From: Branchiostoma floridae
Taxonomy: Eukaryota; Chordata; Leptocardii; Amphioxiformes; Branchiostomatidae
Length of the DNA: 64,000 bases
NCBI RefSeq assembly: GCF_000003815.2
Contig: NC_049985.1
Span: 2,037,762-2,101,761, forward strand
Reading direction: 5' to 3'
Shown: positions 36,402 to 48,600 of the stretch, in pieces
Layout of the letters: the number at the start of each line of letters is the position of its first letter
Numbering within the stretch: position 1 is the first letter of the stretch
The notes under the pieces: generated by a model
Databases searched by the model: none
What the model was told of the DNA's origin: nothing
What the model saw: the letters and a program-made list of their open reading frames with translations, nothing else
Program-made: the position numbers and the translations under genes

Positions 36402-36594
36402 AGAGGACTGATCGAAAGCTTGTTGGTAAGCGCTTTATGTGTATGTATGTGTATGTAAGCGCTTTATTTTGTGTACGGACATAGAGTTTAAAATTGTAGT
36501 ATAATGTTGTCTACTGTCTGTCAGTGAACTTACATTCAAGTTTTGTACAAACTTTGTACAAGCTTGGTAACAGTAGACGGTAAGGTTTGGTTTT

Positions 36595-36712
36595 CTTCGA
36601 GTAGAGGTTGGGTCGCTGAGCTAGAGATAGTAGTCGTTGGGATTTTTACTGAGGGAAGCGAGCCAGTGAAAATCACAACTACTATCTCCGCGACCCAACC
36701 TCTGCTTCAAGC
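36595..36712. mobile_element. Foldback MITE
   Basis: The arms (TC)GAGTAGAGGTTGGGTCGC...GATAGTAGT and ACTACTATCTCCGCGACCCAACCTCTGCTTCAA are inverted repeats. The arm core is shared with 25846-25933. Confidence 0.65.
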
Positions 36713-37546
36713 TTTGTAGAATAAGGATTGGTCCACTCACTCCGGGATGGACCCCTACTCTTCGATAAGTGTGGTGGGATTTTTAACATGTTGGAGGGGG
36801 CGTGTTGGACGTGTACAGTGTAGCAGTCCTCAAACACGGGACCTCTAGCTTTACGTCCCTAACGGAAGCTAAGTACTGATTTTGTTTTTCAACTGAGTCG
36901 AGTGAGAAAGTAGGATGTGATGTTAAGTGCCTTTCCCAAGGACACAACTTTGTGATCCGATACTGAGTCAGGTGCCAGCTGGATCACGTGTCCGACGTTG
37001 TGGGTCATTCCTCACGAAGAAGGCCATATTGGGATTGTAGGAAAGTCGAAGACTGGCCTTTTTGCTGTGTTGAATCGAAGTCAAGTCTGACATATCATCC
37101 TCTTTATTTTATTATATGAGTGATGTCATTAATGTCATCTATTAGCTAGGGTGATGTGACCGACTGGTTTCCGATGTAACAGTCCAAACTATACTCCAGG
37201 TATACTCCTGTACCCGGGTGTCGATTTTGTTCAGGGTATGCTTTGTACCGTTACACGGGCAGCTGTGTTTGGAGTGTTGGGATCGGTCACCACTCTGACT
37301 CAATGGTGAAAGGGAGGTCTGTGTGTGAAGTAGTCATCGGAGCTCAACTTCTAGCCGGGTATACATAATGCCGGGTTCAAGTTCGAGTCAAGACTGAGGA
37401 CTGGTCCTTCGTCTTTCGTTGTCTCAAAAAGAAGCCAAACCCCCAGCATTTCGACCAGAGTAGTCACATGCATATTGCATATCCATTATTTTCATGTTGC
37501 GTCACTTACGTGTCATGTAACGTTAGCCTTTGGGCTAGAATTTGCA

Positions 37547-39150
37547 ACTAGAAAGGCCGACATTTGCTTGAGAGCAAATGCAGCATATTTCAGCCATCTC
37601 CCTCCCCATGCAACAACAGACTATTCCAAAATCACCCATGTGCAAGAATCGAACACTTTTGTTTAAAAGTCACTTCCACTAATGACACTTAATGACACCC
37701 AAAAATGAATCTTACAAAATTCCTAGTGCAAGAATGGACTCTTCCAGTGCACCCCATGTGAATTTGCACAATAGACCAGTCCAGAAATACTCTCACTGAA
37801 AACATGGTCAAGGTTGAACTAAGCAAAAAAGGCATGAAAAGGTAAAATAGACCAGTCCAAAAACACTTCCACTAAAAATGGAATATTGAATTATCACCTT
37901 TCTAAAACTAAATTTGAAAACATCCCCATGCAAGAATGGACTCTTTTTGCGATGCCCCTATGTAAAGTGGTGCAGTCCAAAAATACATCCGCTAAAATTG
38001 GACTTGGACGTAATCACCAAAGTCCCAAAAATGGATTTTAAAAATCCCCCCATGTAAGGATCGACTCTTCCAGCACAACCTATGTAAAATTGCAAAGTTG
38101 ACCAGTCAAAAAATAACCACACTGAAACACTTTGACATATCAAATCACCAAAGTCCATAAACAAATTTTTAAAAAATGCCCCCCTCCATGCAAGAATGGA
38201 CTCTTCCAGTACACCCCATGTAAAATTGCAAAATAGTCCAGTTCAAAAATACTCCCATTGAGAGACATTATATAATCAACAGTCCAAAGATGAATTTAAA
38301 AAATATGTACCCCCTCCGTGCCAGAATGGACTCATCCAGATAACACCGGGCTCACTGATTGGCTGCCAATCCCCTTCGGGATGTTGACTCAGGCTACGTG
38401 ATTGGTTGCCTCTTTAATCAACCTTGAGGTCGTTGACCCTCTGGCCAGTGGAGAATTACTAAAAAAGTACCCAAATATATCATTTTGAAGTGGTTTATGC
38501 CAGAAATTGTACATGGGTCATTTGAATGAATATCTAGTGCACCTATTTACCAAAATGTAGGTCATTTGGTTACAAGACCAGGGAACAGGAGCCAAAAGCG
38601 TACGTTTTTGGTCAAACAATGGCCAAAAAATTCCAAAATTAAGCATTTTGTTGTACCGTATGCCAAAGGTGTCAATGAATTCATGTGTGCATATGTAGAC
38701 GGCACTCCTATACCAAATTTCAGGTCATCTGGTTGTAAAATGGGGGTATAGGAGCCAAAAAATGTCATTTCTGGGGCAAAAAATGCAAAAAAAACCCCCA
38801 AAATTAAGCATTTTGCTGTACCGTATGCCGAAATTGTTTTTGGAATTTTGTGGGCATATGATCAAGGCACCTCTGTACCAAATTTTAGGTCATTCGGCTG
38901 TAACACCAGGGAACAGGGGGGCAAAATGTACATAAAAATTGCAAAAAACATGAATAAAATCATTTTAAAGGAAGATATGAAAAAAATGAGAAAAAAGCAC
39001 CTGGGTATTGACCCACTCTACCCTTGTACCAAATTTCAAGTAATTCGGTCCAGGAACGACGGAGTTGAATCGATTTGAAGATTTGACAGGAGAAAGAAAC
39101 ATTACGAATACAATATATTTCACCATACCTATGGTATGGCTGAAATATAA
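37547..39150 (+). mobile_element. Third member of the ACTAGAAAGGCC repeat family
   Basis: Starts AACTAGAAAGGCCGACATTT and ends GATTTGAAGATTTGACAGGAGAAAG (about 39095), followed by ATTTCACCATACCTATGGTATGGCTGAAATA. The left interior has about six degenerate repeats with CCATGCAAGAATGGACTCTT and CCAGTCCA(A)AAATAC. The right interior has three to four of the 162 bp monomers (landmark at 38550, 38713, 38878, 39029). No gene is inside. Confidence 0.6.
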
Positions 39151-39405
39151 TAAACTAATTATCATTACAACAAATTGATAATGGGGCAACAGCAAGTAAG
39201 CTAGGTTATCCGGACGCGGGCGCCACTGAAATGGTCTTTGCTTTATTTCATTTCTGCGCACCGTCGCGCCTAGGTGGTATCTCATTGCACTTGCGTCAAG
39301 TTTGCATCATTGCGGGGTTCGTTCACTGCGTCACTGTTTTCTTATTTTCTCCGATTATTATATTTCAGCCATACATAGTATGGTGAAATATATTGTATTC
39401 GTAAT

Positions 39406-42400
39406 GTTTCTTTCTTTCTTTCTTTCTTTCTTTCTCCTGTCAAATCTTCAAAGTGATTCATCTCCGCCGTTCCTGGACCGAATGACCTGAAATTTGGCAC
39501 AGGGGTAGAATAGGCCAATACCTTGATGCTTTTTTCTCAGTTTTTTCATATCTGCCTCTAAAATGATTTTATTGAGATTTTTTGGTCAATTTTAGACCAA
39601 AACTGTATATTTTGGCCCCTGTACCCTGGTATTACAACCAAATGAGCTGAAATTTGACACAGATGTGCCTTGATAATGCTCCCATATAAATTCGATACCA
39701 CTTTTGGTGTACAGTACAACAAAATGCTTATTTTTGCGATTTTTTGACCAATTTTTGACCAAAAAAGGACACTTTTGGCCCCTGTACCCTGGTATTACAA
39801 CCAAATGAGCTGAAATTTGACAGAGACGTGCCTTGATAATGCCCCCATATAAATTCAATAACACTTTTGGTGTACAGTACAACAAAATGCTTATTTTTGC
39901 GATTTTTTGACCAATTTTTGACCAAAAAAGGACACTTTTGGCTCCTGTACCTTGGTATTGCAACCGAATGAGCTGAAATTTGACACAGATGTGCCTTGAT
40001 AATCCCTTCATATAAATTCGATAACACTTTTGGTGTACAGTGCAACAAAATGCTTATTTTTGCGATTTTTGGCCAATTTTTGACCAAAAAAGGACACTTT
40101 TGGCTCCTGTACCCTGGTATTACAATTAAATGACCTGAAATTTGGTATAGATAGGCATTAGATACTTGGTAACAAGATTCAAGTAAAATTTTTGACATAA
40201 ACAACTTTAAAATGATTAATTTTGGCGCTTTTCTGAGGGGAAATTTGTTTTCTTTTGGCATCCTGACGTGACCTTCCGTGACCCCGCACAGAGCCACACC
40301 TGTGCGCGTCAGTCGGAGAGTTAATTGAATCAAAGACCTAGCCAATCAGCGAAGGGGAGGCCAAAGGCTAATTAATATTCATAGGCGGGGCCTCATGATC
40401 CCGTATATAGCAGTGTTCCCGCCAGGGGGAGCGAAGCCCGCCTAAGGCTCTCGCATTTTAGACTATTCAGAAGGCTTTATATTGTACCAGTTCTTAGGGG
40501 CATATCTATGATAATCGCAGCAGTCACTTAACTTCTCTTCAGGAGTTTAGCGTAACACTATTTCAGGTCAAACCGTCAAAGGCAACTAAAAACAAACTTT
40601 AACGTTACTGAGTTCAACAGTACTTATAACTTGTTATCCGAAGTTGAAACGCTAGCGATGGTATTTTCGCTGCGCTGTTAGCTCAGTGCGACTGTTGTTG
40701 ACGGTCTTATAACGGTATATTTTGCACACCTGTACCCTGGTATGAGTAACATTTGGTATAGATAGGCATAAGATAGTTGGTAAAATGATCCAAGTAAAAT
40801 TTTTGGCATAAAGTACTGTAAAAGGCTTAATTACAGCACTTTTTCAAGGGGAAATTGGTTTTCTTTCGTTCTCCATGCCATGACCTTTCGGACGTTCACC
40901 CCACAGAGCCGACATCTGCACCTGCGTCTAGCCGGCAGGAAGAGTTAATTCAATTAATGTTTCAGCCAATCAGCGAAGAGGAAAGTGAAGGCTAATTAAT
41001 ATTCATAAGCGGGACCACACAATACGTTAACTTGAAGACTCAGGCCGTACAGACTTCTCGCCAGGATTTTTTCAAAGCGTCGGACAGGGGTACGGGGGCC
41101 GCCGAATGTCCCTGGCGGGGTCCAGGGGCAGGGCCACTGTGGGGGGGACCCAGGTGGGCGAAGCCCCCCCGGAAGCTCTTGCATTTTAGACTATTGAGAA
41201 GGCTTCTTTTATCAGTTTTTTAGGGCCATATCTACGATAATCGTAGCAGTCACTTACTTCTCTTCAGCAGTTTGACTTTAAAATATTTCGGATCAAAGCC
41301 TCAAAGACAACTAAAACCTCATAAACAACAAACTTTACTTAGCTCAACAGTATACAAAAATATTGTACGGGTTGCCATCCTTAGTTGAAGCGCTAGTATC
41401 TTCGCTGCGCCGTTAGTCGCCGTGCGACTTTTGTTGACGGTCTGATATCCCTACGTCGCCGCCTCGCTGATATTCCCACGGACATGTTTCAAGAAAAATA
41501 CCCAGCAGAAAACGCTGTTCTGCGTCAAATTCTATTCTATAAAACATGTGGGACTCAGTGTTACAGTATAAATATTTTGTAGAAGCACCGCTGTAGGATA
41601 GAAGGTCCAAGCAATGTAAAACATCACGTAGCATGAAGTTCGCTGTCAACTGGCACACAGCACATGACTGTTTGAAACTGTAAGTCTAATCAACAGCCGT
41701 GTTTGATTGATAGCCGGCGGTCCTTTGATGAAGTCGGCGAAAGGTGCGTTAGTTAGAAAATCTGCGTTTAGTTTTGATACGTAATTATAAGTTAGACAGT
41801 GGCGAGAATGATTATTTTCTCATCAATATTTCTCTTCAGAATTATTTGAACTTAATTGTACATCTAAACAATTGGCTTACCTGTGCAATGTTTATATGAT
41901 TAATGATCAGTGTACTGAAATCACGTATGGCTCCTAGTCAATAGATGAGCATTTTTCTCTATAGTGACCACCTGTCTATAGTGGCCACATTTCTATCACT
42001 GGACTGGAACTTGCGAAAACTGCTGTATTTTCTCCAGAGCAAATGTATGTGTTCCTAGTGCTGTTGTTGTTTGACATAAACTTTGAACATTTAAATTGTA
42101 AGTAACTTTAAACTGCCAGAGTTTCAGCCCAATAAAACAATCTCAGCGCCAGGGTATGAACAGACTGACCAGACAGACGAAAATAAATCCTCGAACAAGG
42201 TTCAATCGTATCTTCCGGGTCTGGCAGGACTGAGTTGTTAAACTAAAATAAGAATAGGCTCGATGGCTGATTGCATACAAAGTAAAACAGTTTAACAGTT
42301 TTACAGCTTGAAGAAAACAAACGCTCCTACAGTACCTGCACCTGCTTGATAATTATTAAATCGTATGCCCTACTTGAATAAAAAAGTTCACTGCAATAAT

Positions 42401-42742
42401 AAATGTACCCACATCACAAGGAGCTTATACTTTTTTAAACTTACACCTAGTTATCGTACTGAAAATTGTTAATGACATTACATGAAGTCATTCAACAATT
42501 TTCAGTCATGATGAAAATTTTCTGAATGGAAGGTGTGATTATTGTCATTTTCTGAAAAATAGAAGCAAGCTCTGTCTTTACCTGGAATCAATTCACAATT
42601 CCAGTCCACTTTGGGGGATAATGTACTGTTAAGATGTTCCATTTTTGCGCAGGGGTGATTTGGAACAGTCCAATGTTGCGTGGGAAGGGGTATGGCTGAA
42701 ATATGCTGTATTTGCTCTTAAGCAAATGTCGGCCTTTCTAGT
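39406..42742 (-). mobile_element. 3.3 kb repeat element, copy B (inverted relative to copy A)
   Basis: Reverse complement of 5860-9141 with the same termini. It begins at a (TTTC)n run, complement of the AGAAAGAAAG run in copy A, and ends CAAATGTCGGCCTTTCTAGT. The longest shared open frame (40345-39728) differs from its copy A counterpart at only a handful of about 205 residues, so overall divergence appears to be a few percent. The two copies lie about 30 kb apart, head to head. Confidence 0.75.
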
Positions 42743-42749
42743 TTTATAA

Positions 42750-45665
42750 TTTAGATATTGCATAATACGTAAAAGTATGACTCAGAAGACGACAAAATAC
42801 GCAAAAGGTAAGAAGATTCGTTCTTTATCTCTGAAATTCTTTGAGCCCCGCAGTGACGCAAGCGTGACGCAACTGCAGTGAGATACCATCTTTACGGTTA
42901 CACTGGGTGTTGTGTGAACACAGCAAGGAAGCATCGACGAACAACAAACACTTTAGAGTAGAGTATAGCCTTTCTTTTTAAAGAGCCACAATATTGAACC
43001 ACGGACTGTGCTGTAAAGAGGACTCAGGAGATCGGATCTATGGTTCAACGGTTTGCTGAGTGCTGCTCTCCAGAATGCATTGTTTGTTACACACACACAC
43101 TTGAGCCGCCAGTGCAACCTTGAGTCAGCCATTGTTATAGTACAGCAAACCGTCGAACATAGCTTGAGGCTATACCATGTTGTACATACGTTCTTTACAG
43201 TAGAGGCCATTTTGTGTTTTCGTTTTGTTCCTGAATTCCAACACTGTGATTTACCTTAACTTACTCTTTTCTTTGACATTGACGTCCATTGCCATTAGCA
43301 CTCTACTAATTTTTTTTATATCCACTGTTTGACTAAGAAACTAAGTTACACCCCTCCGGTTTTAGGTGGAACGTTCCGAAGAAAAACCTGTATGGGGCGT
43401 TCCAGTGATCCACAGTTCACGTGAATCCGTATAGTTAACGTTACATGAAACATGTTGAACGGGTTTTTAACGTTTCCCCCATGTGTGTATGTGTTTTGTA
43501 CAGGGTAACTGGCGTGTGACCGCTTCAGTTCAAGGTTGGTGGGCGTACTGAACCGTTGTCCTAAACAAGGGCACAGCAGAAGGACAGTCTCCACTGAAAA
43601 CCGGGTAGGCAACTTGTTACAAATCTCAAACATTGTATGTGGGCGTGTCTGTGACAATGTCAATGTGCTATCGTGACAGAAACATATCAAGAGGCTTCAA
43701 GACAAAATCCTCTCCATATGTGATCTGTTGTCTTTGATACAAATTCGAGATTTCTGCTGGTCCTTTTTTTCTCGCAATGCAATGACCTGTTGCACTTCTT
43801 GTTCTGTAACATATTTGGACGGCCATGGTCATATCAATTTACGTGCATGTACGATCAATCCTATACTTGTACGAATGAATTGAACTGAACTGTTTGACTA
43901 CTAGCACATTATATAATCTGTTGAGGGATTGTCTAGATTGACTGGAATGACCGAGGCTTCCGTCCTAATATGCAGGTCGAAACGGGGTTGGGTTTGACGT
44001 TGATTCAAGTGTACTGTTAAGTACTATGACGAAGGTAGTAGGCGTATGTTGTGCCACACTCTATTCCTTTTATTCTACTCACGTAACTATGCATGTTAAG
44101 TCATCCGGTTCACAGCAGCTCAACTAGTACGAGATTTGAGGAAATAAATGCACACAGTGACGATCTAGAAACATTGGAAACATTTTAATGATTAATGTTC
44201 ATAATCAACTTCTCGAACTAGGTCGTGACGCGAAAGACAGATATAACGTTAGGTTTAGAATAAAATCCACAGGTGGTATGAAAAATATGCAAAGGTTCAG
44301 TCGCACGGTGCAGTGACACAAGAAAATACTATGTTTAAGCGAGGTTGGACAATGTTCTACCTACGCCAATCGTTTCGATTACAAGACAGTTGAACTTGAC
44401 ACTATTCTCACTGTTCTCAATTTGTTGTCGTAGCTGTCGTCATAGGACAAATGTCAGCATTAAATTCTAACGTTACACTTACAGCGAAAAGTGGATGTAG
44501 CAGCTACAGTTTTATGCACACGGTGTTTACTGACTCCCTACTGAATTAGACAGATTGAAGACGCTGGATCTCGTCCAAGTTCCCAGGGAATATATCGGTA
44601 CACTCGGATCTGTTGGGCCACGCTCTGCCAATTTGCAAGCAATCAGACCGGGAGCAGGTCCGCTGGTATTAGCTGGTTCTGTCGGGATAGAGATTACGTG
44701 TTGTGTGGGGTCAGGCGTAAATACGCCCGCAGAGAGATCTGTTTGCGCCCCGTGATTTTCTCAATGTTTATCTTGAGATCACCTGCGGTTGCAAGACCTT
44801 GGTATTATAATTGGGAAGGGGGTGGATGGGGATAGATAGACACAAATCAACATAAAGCTTAAGGTATGGACATAAAGATTAAGGTATGGGGGGTCTTTGT
44901 GGTACTTATTTCGAAGCAGCGCGATCTGTTTTGCGCCCATGATTTTCTGAATGTTTATCGTTTTGGTTCACCTGCGGGGTCAAGGTCTTCGTAGTACTAT
45001 TATATACTGTGTATGTATCAGAGAGGGAGGGTGGCAGGGGATTGATAGACACATTTCAATATAAAGCCTAAGGGATGTGGGTACTAGTGTCATTTATTTC
45101 GAAAAAGCGCGTTCTGTTTTGCACCCATTATATTTCTCGGCATGTTGATGCTTGGTTGATGCTTGCTTCACCTGCGGGGCCAAGGCCTCGGAAGGGAGGT
45201 AGAGGGCGGTTGGGGACAAGTCAGCATTGATATCAAGACTACATGTAAACAAGCATATGGGAAGGCATGGATAGCAGGGCTTCAATAATCAGAAATGGCA
45301 GTAAATTGGAAACTGGAAATCGTGCAGGATTCATAACTGGTCGACCGTCTATTCTACTCCATTCCACAGAAAGGCATTTGTCGACATGAATCCTAACGTT
45401 AGTAAGGGTTGGGGAGAGTTTAACATTGTTTGTCTTCAAGCAGATACATATTACTTTAAGTTGTTGCCGTAGTACTGCGTCTGAAGTGTTTTATACGGTA
45501 TACGATTGCTGTCGGTACAGTCCACATTTGTAACGTATTCAAAAACACCCCCATGAAGAATTGGTAGATCCCAACCCCCGTAGATGCCAGTTTCCTTTAG
45601 AGGACCGCTAACTATACTAGACGCGGTTGTCCTTTCCTGTCGTCTCATCCCCTCACCTTTACCTT
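42750..45665. other. Intergenic DNA: foldback, direct repeats, no gene
   Basis: A foldback with GGTTCAACGGTTTGCTG / CAGCAAACCGTCGAAC arms spans about 43041-43162. Three direct repeats starting GATCTGTTTTGCGCCCATGA (44722, 44919, 45104) each continue TTTCACCTGCGG(G)...AAG(G)CCT and GGATAGATAGACACA. CCCCGCAGTGACGCAAGC near 42847 recurs as a diverged copy near 50167, marking another dispersed repeat. No coding exon is supported. Confidence 0.45.
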
Positions 45666-45686
45666 TCAGACCCCTGAGATGGCGTG

Positions 45687-48600
45687 ATGTCGGGATGGGG
45701 CAGAAGCCGCCGCTGCCTCTTCCTCCTCCTCCTCCTGGTCGTCATGACAACGCTCCTGGCGACGCTGGTGGACCGGAGAGCGTCGGTGGGGCAGATATCG
45801 GGCCTCGGTGGTGACACGAGCGGGGACGCTGCTGCAGGGAAGCGGGAGGCGCTCAGATTTCCGGCGGGGAAGTTGGACGCACAGTCCCGCCAACATGCGG
45901 GCCAGGACACGCGGGATATCAGAGGGGAGAGGACCCGCACCACTGGCGGGAAGGTGGGAATCTTTTATAGTCTTTACTCCAAGGAATTCGAGTCCATAGG
46001 TTGCAGCAAATAATAGAAATTGGTCAAATCAACGGAATAATATGCACGAGGAGTTAGCCGTTGAGATAGCCAGGATGCCAGACTGTTTCCAGGGCCAACA
46101 TAGGCCAACTGAGTAGACCCTGACAAACGCCCTTCACGATAGATAATAGAGATCGGGCTAGGGGTCTGGAATCCAGGCTACCGTCCATAGAGTGTAGTTT
46201 AAAACTAGCTCATCATTCTGTCTGGCCAATTTCTGCTGTTTTCTGCGACCAACGGTGTCTGGTAGAGACTAGGTGGCCATGTGAGGTGTTCGATGTCAGG
46301 TTAACTGTATCTGATAGGTGAGAAAGAGTGTCTAATGGCTGTGGCGCCTCCAGAAGAGCGCGCTAAATGTTTCATCTCTACAGGAGATTTCTACACAGAA
46401 ATTTATCTTTGTTTATCTTTACTTTAGGAGACCAACTGCACTCACCAAGTTCAGACATCTGTATTCTTTGTAAACAGTGATTTTTGTTTAGAGAGTAGCC
46501 TGATCTCCAACCTCTGTACCGCTTTGGTCCACTTCCAAACGTCCCTATGGAGTTTCCAGGACCTATATAGGCACTAGGCCACCTCCTCGGCTCTTTGGTC
46601 AACATGCTTACTCCACTGGGAGGTTGGGGTGGGGGTGTAAGTGTCGGTGTAGGTGTCTGTGGTGCAATTTCCTTGGATAACTAGACTTTTTCAAGAGTCT
46701 AGTGTCTCTAGCTAGAACGACAAACTCTCCCTGAAAATCCCTCGGAAAGACCTGCGCCGCTACTGGTTTTAATAGACCCGGCTAGAGTATCAAAGCAAAG
46801 AGGATTGATCAAAAGAAGAGAAAGTTTCGGTAGATTTAAACGCTGTGCGTGGATTATCTAGGTCAAAATTTGTTGTGGGAAGAGAAAGCGAATCGGATGA
46901 GTTTTCCTGTCCCGGATTAGTTCTCTGCACTCCGTGACTCGCCGCGACCGCGTCCAATTCCTGCCGCAGTGGGGCACAAATTAGGTTTGTATTGACGGGA
47001 CTGATGGGCTCGGGAAGGGGTTGGCAAAGTTCCTTTAATAGAAAGTTATTCGTTTAAATTAAAGAAAAATACTTCCTCACGACCGAAAATGGTATATTCA
47101 ACTCAGGGAGATTGTGGTAGAATTTCCATGAGACACAAGCTTGCTTGATAGGCTAAAACCGAAACGACTGGGTAAGATTTTCTACACTGCCCAAGATCTG
47201 TTAACCTGGATAATATCATACCATACCCCAACCTCAAAAATACTTTCTATGAGATCGTGCTGGGGATTGGTAACCAGGTTAAAGATCTGTCAAAGCTTTC
47301 TTGATTTCAAAACACTCGCAATGCTTTTCTTGTTATTATGCTGTTCTTGTTATTTTCCATGCCGTCCACAAGTCAATTGAACGAATTGTGCATGCATACG
47401 TCTAAAATTATCATGAAATGTAAAGGACTAGCCAACAAAACTTTATTTGCACTTTCATGTTTCACAAATGCCAAACAGGAAGACATGTACCAACGTTACA
47501 TCTCATAGCCTCTCACCTTGGTCTTTAAGATATTGATAACCTCCAAACAAGCCCCTGCTAAACGAAAGCATGGCTTGTGGTGCAACCCAAACCCCTCTAG
47601 GAGTCTCAGTTTTCAGATTGCATGAAAACGGAACGAATCCATTACTGAGTGCATCTGTTCGCGCTGTTTCTTTACGTTTAGGTGCCATTTATACTGTTGA
47701 CATGATACACTTGATGTCTGTCCGATGTCAAGTGAAATCGTGCTGATGGAACAGATCTTTCCTAAAATCTCTGGTCCCAGAATTCGAAGAGACGCTTTAG
47801 CCTTTAATGTCATAGAATTTCAACGTCGATTCCTGTGTCAAAGAAGGAGATATAAAAGAAAAAAAGTGAAGAATTTGGTATCTATTAAATCGGTATATCA
47901 TACTCAGAGTGTGTGTTCAATCATTTTTTCCACCTTCCTTACCACTTGAATATCATTATGAAGGCAATTTTGGCCAAATTGTTTTTTCTTTTATTCACAC
48001 GCTCGCATCGGTTTAGGGGTTACCAGAGAATGTCATCCATGTAGTCAAATCAACGTGGCCTAATGCCCAAAAGATAAAAATTATAACATTTTCCAAGCTC
48101 TTGGGTCTGCGGAATCCGAGACGTGATTTTGCACTGAATCATTACGACTTTCTCTTTGTACATCTAGAGTAGAGCGAGTAAGTAGAATAGAGTTGTTCCA
48201 GTCCGGTAGGAAATTGGAGATTGATACAGCTTGACGCAAGACAGTGCGTGCCATGTTATAGTCTCCACCAGGCCTTCCTATGGGGGTGCGGGGATCGTAG
48301 ACTGGGTAAAATAATCGAAAAATTGGCCTGGCCAGGGGAAGTAAGTCCTATATTCAAATGACTTTTCTTATATTCTATGATTTCTTTATGTGGTGTTACT
48401 TAACATTACTTTTGTTATAACTTATATGCTTTGCTTGTCTGTATTTGTTTCAATGTTCTTTTGTACTCTCAGTTTGTTTCTGATGACGGCATGAAAATAA
48501 GCATGTTGAGCTTGAGTGTGTCGCCATGCATCATGTTATGTATTTATCTGTTGCAATAAAAAAAAGTAAGTCTACTCTTAGGTTCATGTTCCCCCTCCTG

